Below, piece after piece: positions 50,910 to 64,000 of a DNA stretch of 64,000 nt. Under the pieces are notes generated by a model that was not told the DNA's origin, made no database searches, and saw only the letters and a program-made list of their open reading frames with translations. Position 1 is the stretch's first letter, and every line of letters starts with the position of its first letter. A program made the position numbers and the translations under genes. Origin of the DNA: Paracentrotus lividus (lineage: Eukaryota; Echinodermata; Echinoidea; Camarodonta; Echinidae); assembly GCA_940671915.1 (NCBI GenBank), contig CALNVZ010003434.1:633373-697372 (forward strand), read 5' to 3'.

Positions 50910-53046
50910 GACTCTCATTTTGAAGTGCTCATAGCATTTCAGCAAATAGGGTTGCAGTGATTTTAACAATTTATATATTAAAGGTGCATGGGAAAAAAAT
51001 TAAACTTTTTGAGTGTTGGATTATTATGCAGATATCATTCAGAACCATGGTTATATAATGCACGCAATTATTGAAGCTGATCAGTTTATGAAAGATGTCA
51101 GCTAAAAACAGTACAAACCTACATCGACATTACACACTTCTGGCACTGGTGTTTCTTTGCCTGACTGAAATTCTTTTGATAAATGAACATGATGTGATAA
51201 AAATTATATAATTCTGAGAGTACAAAACCATGTCAACATAAATGCATATAACAATTATTATCATACAATGAAAACAAGCAATTATACAAATTATAAAAAC
51301 AAAATTAATTACAAAGACATTTTGAATACAGACAGGGAAAATGTTTGGATTACTAGTCCATGTACACATATATATAAAATATAATAAAAAATAAATGTGC
51401 ATAAGGCCAGGGGTACATATTCACTCACAAAAGGAATCACAAAACACATGACTATAGAATGACTATACAATGATCCAATTCTGCCCAGAGCAACAAAATA
51501 AAAAAGCAGCTTCCTATAAAAAAAAATTATGTAAGCGGAAGTGCAGGGGAAAATAAAAGAAAATAAAGGGTTTAGACTATAACATTTCATTCATTACTGA
51601 CCTCAAGCATCCATATTTGTCATTTGCATTCCTACACGAAGGTGAATTGCATCTGGAAATGTGAATTGACGTTCAGCATCATAGGTTATATAAGCTCTTT
51701 GCTTGCCACAGTCAATGTTTGGCACAATATATCAGTTCAGAGTTTCATACTGTACTTGTGAAAATATTCCAGAAGATAAATTTTCATGGATTTCGCGCAA
51801 AGTTCACCAGGAAATGAAATAATTCGATTAAATTATTACAATCAAATTATAAATATTTTGGCTAGTTCTAATTTGTCATGTTATTTTTCCAAACTTTAAA
51901 AACATTCTTAATGACAATTGGAATCCCCCCCCCCAAAAAAAAAAAAAAAATTAAAAAGTCTCATTATCAAATTAATTTCTCTCACTTCCTCCTTCACAAT
52001 ATTTCAAAATCCATACAAAACAATTACAGCAGTTTGTTATGAAAATGAAAGCACTGCTTGAATCATGTGAAAATGAAATAAATGAAATAAATCCTAGGCA
52101 GAATTGGATCACTAACTCTCAAAACTCATTACAGTCCATTCCCATTGTAACAAGCACAGATACAGGATTTCAAGGACAAATCTCCAAGACTTGATTACAA
52201 ACATGAGCACATGTTTCTATGTGCTTAGATGTTTTTGTTATATTACAAGGTGCTATTATAATATGAGACATTTGGCTTGGTCTCGAGCACCTTTCTCAAA
52301 CAGGCGTAGATTATAGTGACTGTTTTAATGGAGTAACTAAAAGATCGCAGTTTTTTCAAATATTGCATTTCAATTTCCTCTTATATTTCCTTATTGGTAT
52401 CTAGGGCTTTGGTATCTCTAGCACATAAATATGTCATCCTTCATTAAATGTTTGACACATACATGTACATATGACACTTATTGGACTTTTTTGTTTCACT
52501 TTTAACTTACTTTGCATGACCTAAAATAAAATTTCTACAAGATGGTGTTGTAAAAGAACAAGAATGATTGTTAGCTATTGTCGGGGGAAATGTAATGAAT
52601 TTTTAAGTCCAACAGTTAACTGTCAAGCAATGGCAGTGATATTGAAAACAGATGATAATAAAATGAACTAAACCTAGGGAATGTTTCATCAAGCTGTGAT
52701 TATGCATAACTGTACACATGACTTGATTTTCAAAGCCAAATGGGATTATCACTTCTATGTTTAATTGCATGAGCTTCAAATGGAATGTGGAAAATATTGT
52801 TTTAAAAAAAAATTAATTGTGTATAATGTCCGGCCAGAATTTTATTTAGATTATTGGAAAAAACCATCACAATTTTTTAAAACGTCAACATAAACGTTTG
52901 GTATACCATTTAGCACTCCATATCCAAGTTATTTATGAATTCATGCATAACATTACACACTTTAGCGAAACACCCCCTGGTTTTCTATTATATGTTAGAG
53001 CAAAACATGACACAAATCTGTAGAGTGTACATTACAGAGTACTTAC
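50910..53046. other. Intergenic DNA or 3' part of SPNS
   Basis: No firm feature. If the SPNS frame reads through its last recognised exon, its stop lies near 52988 and the 3' untranslated region lies here. Poly-C/poly-A runs occur near 51925. Confidence 0.35.
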
Positions 53047-56000
53047 TTGCTACAATAGTTGCAACTCTCTTCTTATCCTCAGAGTAGTACAGGGCATTCC
53101 AGAGGAAGAACCCTCCACCAAGGACGGTTACATAACACGTCATATAGAGAGAATAGACAAGACTGGTATACTGTGCTTGTGTACTGTTACTATCCTCATG
53201 GCGATTCCTTATAGAGTCAGACACCTAAATAAAATATAAGAAAATTAATATCAATCAAAATTACAGTCACATAACACATTAAAGGTGGACAAGACTGGTG
53301 AACTGTGCTTGTGTGCTAATACCATGATTGTGATGCCTTATGGAATCAGACACCTAGCAACAATGTATGAAAGACAATTGCCATTGATTGAAATATCTGT
53401 CAAGTAACATGTCATATAGACAGCATCTAGACAAACCGGTGTACTTTGCTTGTGTACTACCACTGTCATCCTACCCGATATATAGTCTACAATCTATACA
53501 ATGTAAGAAAGTCAAATAAAAGTAATATCATAACAAAATGACTCCTGAAATGTATATATATTCTTGGCAGGTCCTATCACTATCAACTTCTCTGCTAAAA
53601 TGCAATTTTTATAGTAAAAATATATCATTTCAAGTTTACATTCTCAAGCAAGAATCACTGAAACTTATAACCATGGAATGGGTTTGCCAGCTAACTCCTT
53701 CCTATGCAGTTCTCTCATATAGACCTGTGGGGTTTTTCTTCAAATGTTTTTGTATATTATCATACTAGTAGGTTTGCCTCTGCAACAATGCCTCCCACAG
53801 GTAAGAGAGTGCGAAGTAAAGTTATAGAGCAAAGATATAGAACTGCGAAATACACAAAGAGATGCATGTATCATCTAAACAATGAAACACGGCATCACTT
53901 CGCAACCTTTACACAGATTTGCAGCATTTTTAAGAGGCAAACCTGGTAATATGGGACCACAAAATTTTTCACCTTGTTAATTGGAAAGTTATGAATGACA
54001 TAAAGAAAGATTGGAACATGTGATATGGTGCTATACTATTAAATCACATTCACAAATAATTTAGCACAAGAACTGATCACCGGTTCTTTGTAAAGTCATG
54101 TGTACCTCTATAAATGGCTTACTTGGTGAAACAACCCCCAGGGTTTTAGCCATAAACTTACCGCTCCAACCAGCCAGGGACTCAAAGCATCTCCTAATAA
54201 ATGTGATATGAGCATCTGAATAGAATTGCCTGTAGATCTCCTAGTGGGTATTAATACAGCCTAAGAAGGATATACAAAAACAAAAATAATAAAATTCACC
54301 ATTCATGAGATATCAGACTCAGAGACGTCAGAAGCCTCTCAGAAGACAAAGCATTGGAGGGGCAAGCCATTATTAACACACAATGGCTCGCCCCTCCAGT
54401 CCTTTCTTTTCACAGTTGCTTCCGACGCCTCGGATCACACTATCATATAACATCCCACTTCTAAAGAGCTTCAATTCTGTTACCCCGACTTAAATGGAAT
54501 CTACTGTTGAGGTCGTGAGATTGAATTGTGATTAAGAAGGTTCATTACAATTCATCAAATAATTGCTGTATACTGGAAAGTTGTAGAATCCCTAGAACAA
54601 TGAGAAATTTACTCCATTCCGATGAGAGCCATATGCACGGGCAGAAAAATGCATGCATGGGACTCTGTATTTTTCAACTCCTGAAATTTAAAGTGATTTA
54701 GGCATCTCTCATGCCTCTTTATATTTCAAGGCACTCGTAAGGTTGTTTGTAACTTATAAACAACCTGGTGAAAATCCCAGTTATTCTTTGTAATGGAATG
54801 CACAATTTCACGACAAAATTCCTGTTTTACTTTTGGTGTAAAAATGTACTTTACAATTGACATGAAAAGTATGAAATCATACATACCAATAGAATGTCTG
54901 GTACCAATGCCCAGTTCAAGCAAATCAGTGTTTCAGCAATAAATACGAACGTCTGGAATTAAAGATATAGATATCATGATCAAGTAATCAAACTGTAATA
55001 TTTCATGATCTGTAGAAATCTTAAATACATAGTACATGTAGCTAAATAAGCAACAATGACATCAATTATCAAAACAGAAAAGAAAACATAAAACAAACAA
55101 AAGGGAAGCATGATATCAGACAAAAGTTGCAATTTGAAAATAATTTTTATTTATTAAAAACAAAACACACACATTAGGATATAAACAGAAAGAATACTTC
55201 CATGCCTTTTTTAACACAAACAAATAATGGGGTAATTCCTTGAAGAAAAAAAATTCAGGAGGAAATCGTTTGGAAATAATTCCAAAAACAATTGGAACAA
55301 TTGATTGAATGCCCTTTTGAATATCACCATGTGTTTCATTGTATCCTTTAAAAATGGTTTCATTTGTATTCAATGCAAGTTTTTTAAATGGAGTACTAGC
55401 GAGTTTTCAAAAGCATGTTGACATCGAGGACTGCTACATGAGGAAGTATTGCTATTTAAAAGTAAAGAAGCTTTCATAAATTATTTTTAAGGTAATTGTA
55501 GTTTTTTTATTAATTTTCGACATGACCATGTAGGTCAGTCTTGCACGATGCTCATACATTTTTGTAGCACTACTGCAGGCCTTGTTGCTTGCCCCGACTG
55601 TAGAGAAGACAGCAAATTCCTTGTCAACGTGTTCATGCTTGACTGACCAATGCACTAAAAAGCCAACAACATTATCCAAAAATCATTTTCAAAGCTTCAA
55701 ATCTTTACATTTACACTACATATAACCCCAACCCTAACTCTACATCTCCAACAAAATAAAATCCCAGAGAAATTGTTGTCTGATCAAATGTCATCACAGT
55801 GAGCAAGCTGTGCAGAAACGACAAAATTGGCTGTTTTGTGCACAAATTCCTAAGTGAAAATCTTAAACAAAAAACCAACAATTTTCAAGCCTTTTTTTTT
55901 AATTCTACAATATAGGGAAATATAGGGAAAACAGCTAGAATCTAGTGGCAAAAGAGGGCTTGCTCACTGTTCTCCCCACTATTCATAACCATGCCGACAA

Positions 56001-59000
56001 ACAATATCTACTTACCCATGTGATGCCGACCTGTTGATCTGATAACTCTAAAGCTATGAAGAGAAAAGGTGCGCTGAGCAGCATACCAGCTGCACATACT
56101 AGGGGATCTGCTTTATCAGTCTTACGCCTCAGTACCTGGGCTATGGTTGTTCCTAGACCCACCCCTAGGAATCCTGCTCCCATCGTCGCTACACCAAAGA
56201 GTATGCTGACGCTGGAAGTAAAAGAAAATTTTTTAATTAAAGATGTTGATGAAGCCTGATGATGCGTCCTGGAGAGGACATAAAACGTTGTGTGATGTAA
56301 CGATCTTTCATAGTATACCAACAAGAATGCCCAAGGAAACAAAACAGTGGTCCATAATAGGCAGGCAGTGATACACGATCTCATAAGGTGTTACATGTAT
56401 CTCAAGTCGTGGAGACATCTCTGGGACTCCAAGAGGTCTCCGTGATGGAAAAAATCCCATAGATATAAGAATAGTAACGAAAACATCATAAAAATCATGA
56501 TATGAATCCCTCACATATTCCCAAACTAGTCGAATATCACGAAAAAATCTGTGCACAAAAATTTGAGCCTAATACAGTAAGTCTTATAAAGATGTTTATT
56601 GTATAATATGAAATTTTGGGGGGTTTATTGTGATGATTGCCAGGCACAAATTTAAAAACACATTATATTTGAGTATGATTTCTTAGGCATAGAGCAGTTC
56701 ATAGTGGGGTGTGCAGCACAAATTTAAGAATCCGCAAATGTGTTATGAGGGTTCTCAGAGAGTACTAGTATACATGTACCTTCCAGGGTCGATGCCTTGC
56801 AGCTTGTAAGCATCTTCTACTGCAGTCACCGCCCACAAGGCCAGGGCTCCTGTCACCCAACAAACAGTGGTAAGTCCAAATGTGGAGCATATGTAGCTTT
56901 TACTGTAATATGAAATATAGAGAGTGTGTAATGTTACAATAAATGTGACAGTAAAAGCACCAGTCCTACATGATTTTAAGGTAACATGAATGAAAGCAAA
57001 ATTAATTACAGCATTAAAAAAGTGTTGTTTTTTTTTAGTTACCAAATATAAATAAATAAATTCATAATCCAAAATCTGTTTCTAGGCTTTAGAGACTGTG
57101 ATTGTCAAACATTATGTCTGTAATGGCAGGAAAAGCTAGAAACACGTTAAATTTTTATTCCAGCACATTTTTATGAGATGCTTGAAATTTCATGTTCATT
57201 CCTTAATACATACATGAACATGTACGTGTATGCTTCATAACTTGGACAAATCTTTTCTCTAAGCTTATAATGAAGAATACATTTATGATGCCCGTAAAAC
57301 TGGGCACAGATATTACACTCTTTATTGACTTTGAAGCCTTTTTTATGAGTAGAATGAAGAATGTGCTCACTTTTTAACTAATGCCATGATATCGGTAGTG
57401 TAGCTGGTGTTTGCCATAGTATGAGAACCAGTCTCTGCTTGGCCTCTCTTTGGTTCTTTGATCAATAAAAGGATGAGGATCACACATACTATGCCCAGAG
57501 GAGGTGTGAACTGAAAAAAAGAAAAAGGAAATACAGATTGTCATTATTAAGAGCTGTTCCCATATACATTGTACAGGTATACAAGTTACAATATACCTCA
57601 TCAAAATGGGGTTAATAGACTATTAATCATATGTAATGTACCTCAAATAATCATTACAGATTACTCATTAATAATCTCACTCTCTGATGGTAATTATGAT
57701 TGAAACAAAGTATCCATTCTTAGTAAACGTGTATATGATACAGGCAATAGCAACCCTCTTCATATTGAGGGCATTTTGATCAAAATTAAAGGTGCTCTGA
57801 CTTCAAACAGGAAATATTTTATAAATGAATGAAATATCTGCAAAATAATTTTGGTAAATATATTCTTCTTTTTGTAAAATCTCAATCTGAGCAGCAATAA
57901 ACCAGTTCATTCAAGTGGCCTCTAATCCTATACTTTGCTGGCAAGCCCAGCTGTCAAAAAAAAGGGGGGAATTGTAGGCACATGTACCTGAAGAGGCTAT
58001 TGATTGCAGTTGCACATTTTATACAAAACATAATTGTTTTTTGCAGACCATGTATAAAATTTTGAATAATTCCCAAATGAATGAAAGAAAATCAATCTCT
58101 TTACAAATAGATCTACATGTAGATGCATCATTATACATAGATCTAGATGCCAGAGTATTTTGTATGTACATGTATAGCGCCTTTTCCTTGCGGTTACAAA
58201 GCGCTTCCAAATTTGTTCTACCAAAAAGTACCACGTACCACTTGACAACAACATTATAAGTAAGACATCAAATAGACCAGTTGACCCAGGAGAATTTTAC
58301 GAGTAAACACAAGAAACAATTGAAGTACAATTACTTTAATTTTAAAGTAGTCTCTCTTGACATGCCCAAGACATAGTGACTGATTGATTTTATCTGCATA
58401 GCAAACCTTGTGATCAATTACAGGGAACTTGACACAGTACTTTAAAACTCAAGCGCTACTTTCACTTTCAGTAGTCATAACCCTCTACAATTAACAACAT
58501 CACATGAGGACTACAAATTTCTTTTATATAATTTTGGATTTACAATGTACATGTGTCGTGATATGCTCACAAACAATGTTGATCTACAAAGATTTACATA
58601 TCTTGTTTGAAATACAAACAGGGAATTGGCTCTGCTGAGCTTTATTTATGCTTTGAAGCTCTTGTGTAAAGCGCAATATGAATGTGATCATTATTATTAT
58701 TATCTATTTAGTACGTGTTTCATTTCCTTCCTCTTTTCAATAAATCATACTGTATCCAAGTAAACAAAATCTATTTCCTTCTTTGCCTGCCATAAGGGAG
58801 TTTTAGAATAGTGTCAACATAAATCTAACATGAATCAATGTGAATTCTAGTTGTAAAGCATTACATGTAGAGTTTTTGAGAAATGATTATTAAGAAAATG
58901 GTGGCTATTCTCGCATGATGATTTCATAGCTTCTGGTTCCAGTTGACAGGCTGAATCAGGAACTGCAAATGCCTTGTTCCCACATTCTCGATTAAGACAG

Positions 59001-59162
59001 TCAAGTTGCTTGAGAGCTACGAGTGTCACGAATGAAGAAACCACCATTATTATCATGATTTATGTAAAGCCTCCATTATTTTACCTACATAACTTCCTTC
59101 AGGTTCATGTTGACATTATTTTAAAACTAATTGTAGTAAACTTATGCTGGTGCTTGAGGAAT

Positions 59163-59197
<35 letters not shown>

Positions 59198-62100
59198 TGC
59201 TGTTTGTATCATACTTGTGGAGTGATTCCTATTATTTTGTCACCCGAAACTTTTTCATTTCATTTCAAACTTTAAAAAAAAAAAGATCTGATTTTGGGAG
59301 GCAAAAAAATAATGAGGCATGTGGGCGATGGTGTTCCTGGCATGGGTAATTATTACTCTGTAGCATGCTGAAGAATTACATGTTGTCTACTGAAAAAAAA
59401 CTACTTGTAAGAAATACGTAACTTACCCTTAAAGCCCATTTCCAATCACCTGCTATATCTGCAACTAATTTACCAGTTATATAGCCAAGACCACTGCAAA
59501 AAAGACAAAAAGTCAAAATATATTTTTAAAGTATTATGTACATGATAGTAACAAAATAATAAATTTGGATGTTATGCAATTCAATAAAATTTTATTACAA
59601 AATTGTAGGAAAGGTGTAAGAAATATGAATCAACATACAGTACTATTTATATTTTATTTTATACCTGGAAATTGACTTTAATTTCCTATTCAATATTTAG
59701 AAATGAATAAAACAAGCAACCAACAATGTACTTTGAATGTACAGTATAGTAAATTTATATCAAACTCTTTCAATGTCTTACCAAAAAAAGTTATGTTCTC
59801 AAATAAATGAATAGATATTGTGATATGTTTTTTAAACTTGGCAAGACTACAGACTTATTTCAATTGACACAGTATGTACTGAACTTGGACATTAAATGGT
59901 TCAACAAACTTCTGGATCATAAATGATTTATAGCGCTTCAATATTAAGTAGTCAACAAACTTTCAGATTATGTTCATACATTAATACAAGTTATTAACTA
60001 AATGTACATTAAACCAATACCAATAGCTCATATTGATCCAATCTTTTGTAATATTGATATGATAACCAAGAAGGTGAAGGACAATGTCTTTCATTTATAC
60101 CTCTTTTGTAAATTATCTTTTTTCTGGCTATGAATAAATGAACTTTAGTGGAAGCTAGTGATGTTCACGTATGACTTTATACTTTTAACTAAAACACAGA
60201 CACGTATGCATGATTCATTATTTGCATTGTCAGCATTATCTTATCAGCAACACGAATAAACAATCATAAAACCCTCTTGTTACAAGTACTACTTTAGTTT
60301 TGATGAACCATTTTGTAACATCTTCCTACATGTATGTTATGATTATTCATATGACGTATTTAAGATTAATTTATCAAAACTGAAATGAATACTTCCCCTT
60401 TTATTCAACTTCACCAAAACTTTCAAGGATGAAAAAATATCTCTCTTCACAATTTATCACAATAATGTCTTTTTCATTCAAATCATTCAAGGCTTTTGTC
60501 TATTCATGGAAAAATAAGTGAAATAAAGAATCTGACAAGAAAAGGGTGATCTCGAATTTCTCTATGCAGTCTCAGTTTCTGACTGGGGAAAACCATATAC
60601 CAATTGACTGGTTAATTGTCCTATTTTTTTTTTTTTATTGCTGATGCATTTTGACATTTCTATCTCTTGCCTGAGCCTACATTTTAACCCATGACGACTG
60701 AATTCTCTTATTTCCATAGGTTTAATACAAGAAGTATGCAGTTGTCATTATATTATTAATTCTTTCGTTTTATAATTCATGCCCTAACAACGTTCATTAT
60801 CATGAGAGGCCTAGTTTTCCTTGTACAGTCAACAACTTACTTTCCCCGATAGTCATATTGAAAAATTAAAGATATATTTATCCCAATCCCAAGCGCAGTG
60901 TAGAAGATACATAATCAGTAGAACGACAAGTGTGATCTCAGGAAAACTGTACAAGTGTTTAGTTGAGGTTTGTAATCAATTTGAAAGAGAAACACATTGA
61001 TATGAATACATGGTGTTGAGTAAAAGGAGTGACACCACAATAAGGGTGCAATTTGCGTGCAATATCAGGGCCTGACCTTTACTTTTTTTTAGGAAGCCAG
61101 CTGGGCTCCTCAAGCACTTTTTTTAGGGAGCCCACAGGGGTTTCAGGGAGCCCAAGTTTATCACATCTGTTTTTCTAATTGTAATAATGGTCATTAACTA
61201 TTACAAAATTACACACGTCACCGACACGATACCTTTTTTTAAAAAATAACTTAGAGAATACTTGTACCAGGTTTTAAAAAAAATTCAATGAAATAATGAT
61301 TAAAGTGCTGGTAAGAAATAGCATTTTTCATGGCTGATACTAGAAAATCTTAGGGAGCCAGGCAGGCTTTTTCAATTACTTTCTAAGGAGCCTGCCATTG
61401 GCCACCCGGCTCCTGTTAACCCTAAAAAGGCCGGGTTATTTTTGCCATCTCACAGCCGGGGGGGGGCTGATTAGGCCCCCCCTTCAGATCTCGGCCGCCG
61501 ATCGCGCGGTCGCCTTGAAAATTTGCACAATAGTAGTGTGCGATGTAATCTACAAGACTGTATAGTTCGTTTTTCCAAAATAATGTCTTTTTAATTTATA
61601 TCAATTAATTATGCTAATTTATGCATGAAATCATACTTTTTGCTCTAAATCATTAAATAATGCTCCTAGAATGCTAATTCTTGGTGTTAATATTCTTCGT
61701 AGCATTCCTAACAATTGTACGTGAAAAAAATTCTGGTATCTAATTCAATTTCTTATGTATTTTATTGTTTTGGGAATTTCTTATGTATTTCTTTGTTTTT
61801 CGACTTATGTATTTTATTGTTTTTTTGTTTGGAATACTTCTGTCATTGATTATCTCTAATGATTATAGCAATTTCAACTAAAATAATGGCTAATAACCAT
61901 ATTTTAAATACAGAAATGTGATTTTAGCATGAAAAGCCATTTCCCATATGTTTTGTACACAAATACAGAAAATCTCTGGTTTTTGAGTCTGCGCTGCATT
62001 ACATAATGTTGCGCAACTTCCGAACCGTACGCTCAATTTTTTTCAAAATAGTTTTAAAAGTTGCGTAAGATGTTAGAGAAAAAAGTCATGAATGCGCGGA

Positions 62101-62363
62101 GCGCGGGAAAAAATTTCACCAATATGAACGCGCGAAATGTCGAGGGGGGGGCTGAATAGGCCCCCCCCCGGCCCTTTTAGGGTTAAAGTGAAACGCACAA
62201 ATTGCTATTACCTTCCTACAGGAATAGCAAAATAGAAGAGCATGAGCATCCTGGTTCTTCTGTTACCAACAAAGAGATCTCCAATCAGAGTAGCAGCAAT
62301 CGTCACATAACTTGCTTCTCCTATTCCAACCATCCCTCTCAGGAGAAGAAATAGCCAGAACAT
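53047..62363 (-). CDS. Spinster-family transporter, 5'-partial, eight exons
   Basis: Exons in transcript order: 62363-62212, 59493-59427, 57510-57371, 56902-56780, 56211-56016, 54952-54887, 54260-54162, 53224-53047. All have AG/GT borders, phases agree, and together give 340 codons. The protein matches SPNS1/2/3 from about residue 150 on: [118 protein letters not shown] and [19 protein letters not shown]. These correspond to roughly the last eight transmembrane helices of a 12-helix major facilitator. SPNS1 exports lysophospholipids from lysosomes and SPNS2 exports sphingosine-1-phosphate; which paralogue this is cannot be decided. Start and first helices lie beyond 64,000. A donor GTAAGT (53046-53041) follows the last exon, so a short terminal exon probably lies further left. 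Confidence 0.93.
57511..59426. other. SPNS intron, no other gene seen
   Basis: This 1.9 kb intron lies between the exons at 57371-57510 and 59427-59493. It holds a GCGC-type short motif (58165-58205), an ATT run near 58695 and a poly-A run at 59170-59197. These may be retroposon traces. No coding segment is recognised. Confidence 0.4.
59494..61070. other. SPNS intron, 5' two thirds of unknown content
   Basis: AT-rich intronic sequence without recognisable coding or element ends. Confidence 0.4.
61071..61415. repeat. GGGAGCC-rich repeat fragment
   Basis: The words AGGAAGCCAGCTGGGCTCC, AGGGAGCCCACAGGGG, GGGAGCCAGGCAGGC and AAGGAGCCTGCCATTGGCC recur across 340 bp, partly inverted. The pattern resembles the GGCAAGGCCA block in TBCCD1 intron 14 and probably belongs to another palindromic repeat. 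Family unknown. Confidence 0.4.
61420..62182. mobile_element. piggyBac-like non-autonomous element, 763 bp
   Basis: TTAA at 61416-61419 is followed by CCCTAAAAAGGCCGGG, and the right end reads CCCGGCCCTTTTAGGG followed by TTAA at 62183-62186. Sub-terminal GGGGGGGCTGATTAGGCCCC at the left and GGGGGGCTGAATAGGCCCC at the right strengthen the inverted pair. TTAA duplication and CCC tips indicate piggyBac. No transposase frame is present. It ends 30 bp from the SPNS exon at 62212, inside the intron's donor side. Confidence 0.8.
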
Positions 62364-64000
62364 CTGCAAGAAAATTCAAATGATTAGATTATAATTTATT
62401 GCTGGTGCACCCAGCAGTGATGAAATATAGACAGTATTCTGGACTGCAATTATAATAAACAAAAATAAACAGGAGAAAATATTAGGTGAAATACATTTAT
62501 TTCTTGAACTAGATCTATATCTTTATTATCATTAACTTTTTTATTGGATTATTCCTCCCTATTTTTTCTGTATTTATTCAACAGAACGAACTGCACTCAC
62601 TCGCCAGATCTCTGTACTTAACCCTCCTGACGATGTTACCCAAGCTTTTACCACCCATGATTCTGCCACCCTTGCTACAAGCATTTTATTTCCTTTCCTG
62701 ACACTACCCACCCAAATGTCTACTAATCTAACGACCCACTGCCTACGTTACATCCTCAAAATTCATCATGTACGGCTTAATAAACTCTCACAGCTCGACA
62801 ACCAACCTGCGGGAAGCCGCTGATCTCCACAAACCGGAGGAAGAACAACCAAGAAGAAGAAGAAGATAGTAGAAAATGTAATCTTAAAATCAATAGATTT
62901 ATCAAATATTCATATTCATCTCATTTTTGACGATCAGATTCTCTTTTTTCCTGCTTTTATCACAACAAACTTCATATTTAGGGTGGACTTCCTTGAATAA
63001 TGATAATATTCCTATATACTAAGCCTTAAAACTAAGTTAAAGCCCTTTAACCTCTTAAAGCTGGTGTATAGTGTTGAGAGAAGGAAACATTCAATTTGGA
63101 TTCACAGTAAGATAATATGAAAGACCCAATCCTATAACTGTAACAAAAAAGTTATAGTACGTGAAATCTCGTTTTAGAGTCTTTATTTCACGATACAAGT
63201 ATAGAAAAAGATAAGTCTGGGATCCGACTCATCTCAGTGTGCACTAGGCGTTCACATGGAAAACCAATGGGGATTCTCTTGCGTGGGTGATACACACAGA
63301 TCGTTACGCTCCATTCATGCGGGAAGTTCGGGGGACTGGACACCCCAGCAAAGGTCTTAAAAACCGTTACATTATGTTTGGGTTGAAACATTTCACTGAA
63401 ATTCACCGGAAATCGTGAAAAGAATATCACAAAATCTCTCACACATATCTTTTAGTGCAATGTGAACAACATGAGACTATATTTAATCGGTTTTATGCTG
63501 ATTCCTTTTTTTTTGTTACCAAAACTATACACCAGGTTTAACAGACAATACCTCGATTTTTAAAGGATATCAATCTGCAAATCTCAAGTTGTCACTTCCT
63601 TAATAAATTAATGAAACCAAAACATTTTGTAGCTTGCTTTCAATGTTAAATCTTTGAACGAACAATTTTTCTACTCAAAGCCATCGCAAGATTAATTCTC
63701 CATTGTTATCATCTCATGTTAATCACAAGGAAAATCAGTCATCTAGTGCTTTAATGGAATATGCTTTTACATCAATTCTTGATCAAAACATGTTTCAGCA
63801 AATAATTTGCAGCAAAGATTCAAGAGATACATGTACATGTATGCCAACCTGGAAGTTGAACGTTGTTGCTTCTCCCTCAAATTTTAGACAACTCATTTTA
63901 GGCCCATGCGCATACATGTACTACATACACGTACGGTCCAAAATTTACATTTTTCTCAACATTACAGAGGTACATGAACACCTTATTCTATGAAACTTCT
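62364..64000. other. SPNS intron to window end, no exon recognised
   Basis: I looked on the minus strand for the preceding SPNS exons (the G-x-L-x-D-R motif A and helix 3-4 region) and found none. Position 62580-62870 ends GAGGAAGAACAACCAAGAAG and AAGAAGA, resembling a non-LTR retrotransposon tail. Frames at 63188-63442 (-) and 63703-63993 (+) lack any family feature. Confidence 0.4.

Noticed and set aside
63188-63442. 84-codon minus-strand frame as an upstream SPNS exon
   Set aside because: It lacks any spinster or MFS motif and any hydrophobic helix, and its edges do not match splice sites in the required phase.

Overview
The window is from an animal nuclear genome: AT-rich, intron-dense DNA with many palindromic transposon remnants, Ty3/gypsy fossils and minisatellites. 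Frequent TACATGTA and TAGGCCTA words, the intron sizes and the repeat types suggest a marine invertebrate, most likely a deuterostome such as an echinoderm. That placement is inference. Two conserved host genes stand tail to tail. Layout: 1.5-22.05 kb (+) holds what looks like a complete TBCCD1 gene: 16 coding exons, a 549-codon frame with every junction in phase, and a match to vertebrate TBCCD1 along its whole length. One intron has U12-type (minor spliceosome) signals, and the next uses a GC donor and contains decayed tandem copies of the following exon. 53.0-62.4 kb (-) holds the last eight recognised coding exons of a spinster-family (SPNS) major facilitator transporter. Its 5' exons lie beyond 64,000, and its last few codons are uncertain. 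Between the genes, 24-43.3 kb is a mosaic of duplicated modules: a 0.95 kb direct repeat, arrays of a 73-75 bp satellite, two nearly identical 1.95 kb insertions with 5-bp target duplications, broken Ty3/gypsy pol pieces on both strands, a C2H2-finger ORF beside one of them, and fragments of a leucine-rich-repeat gene. 43.3-53 kb is mostly non-coding, with two large foldback elements (one of them nested), a short TTAA-flanked element and a small tandem array. TBCCD1 is a centrosome/basal-body positioning protein and SPNS proteins are lysosomal or plasma-membrane lipid exporters. I see no operon-like or pathway link between them. No credible tRNA, rRNA or CRISPR locus was seen. Splice calls rest on reading the sequence and on remembered vertebrate homologues, not on a database search.
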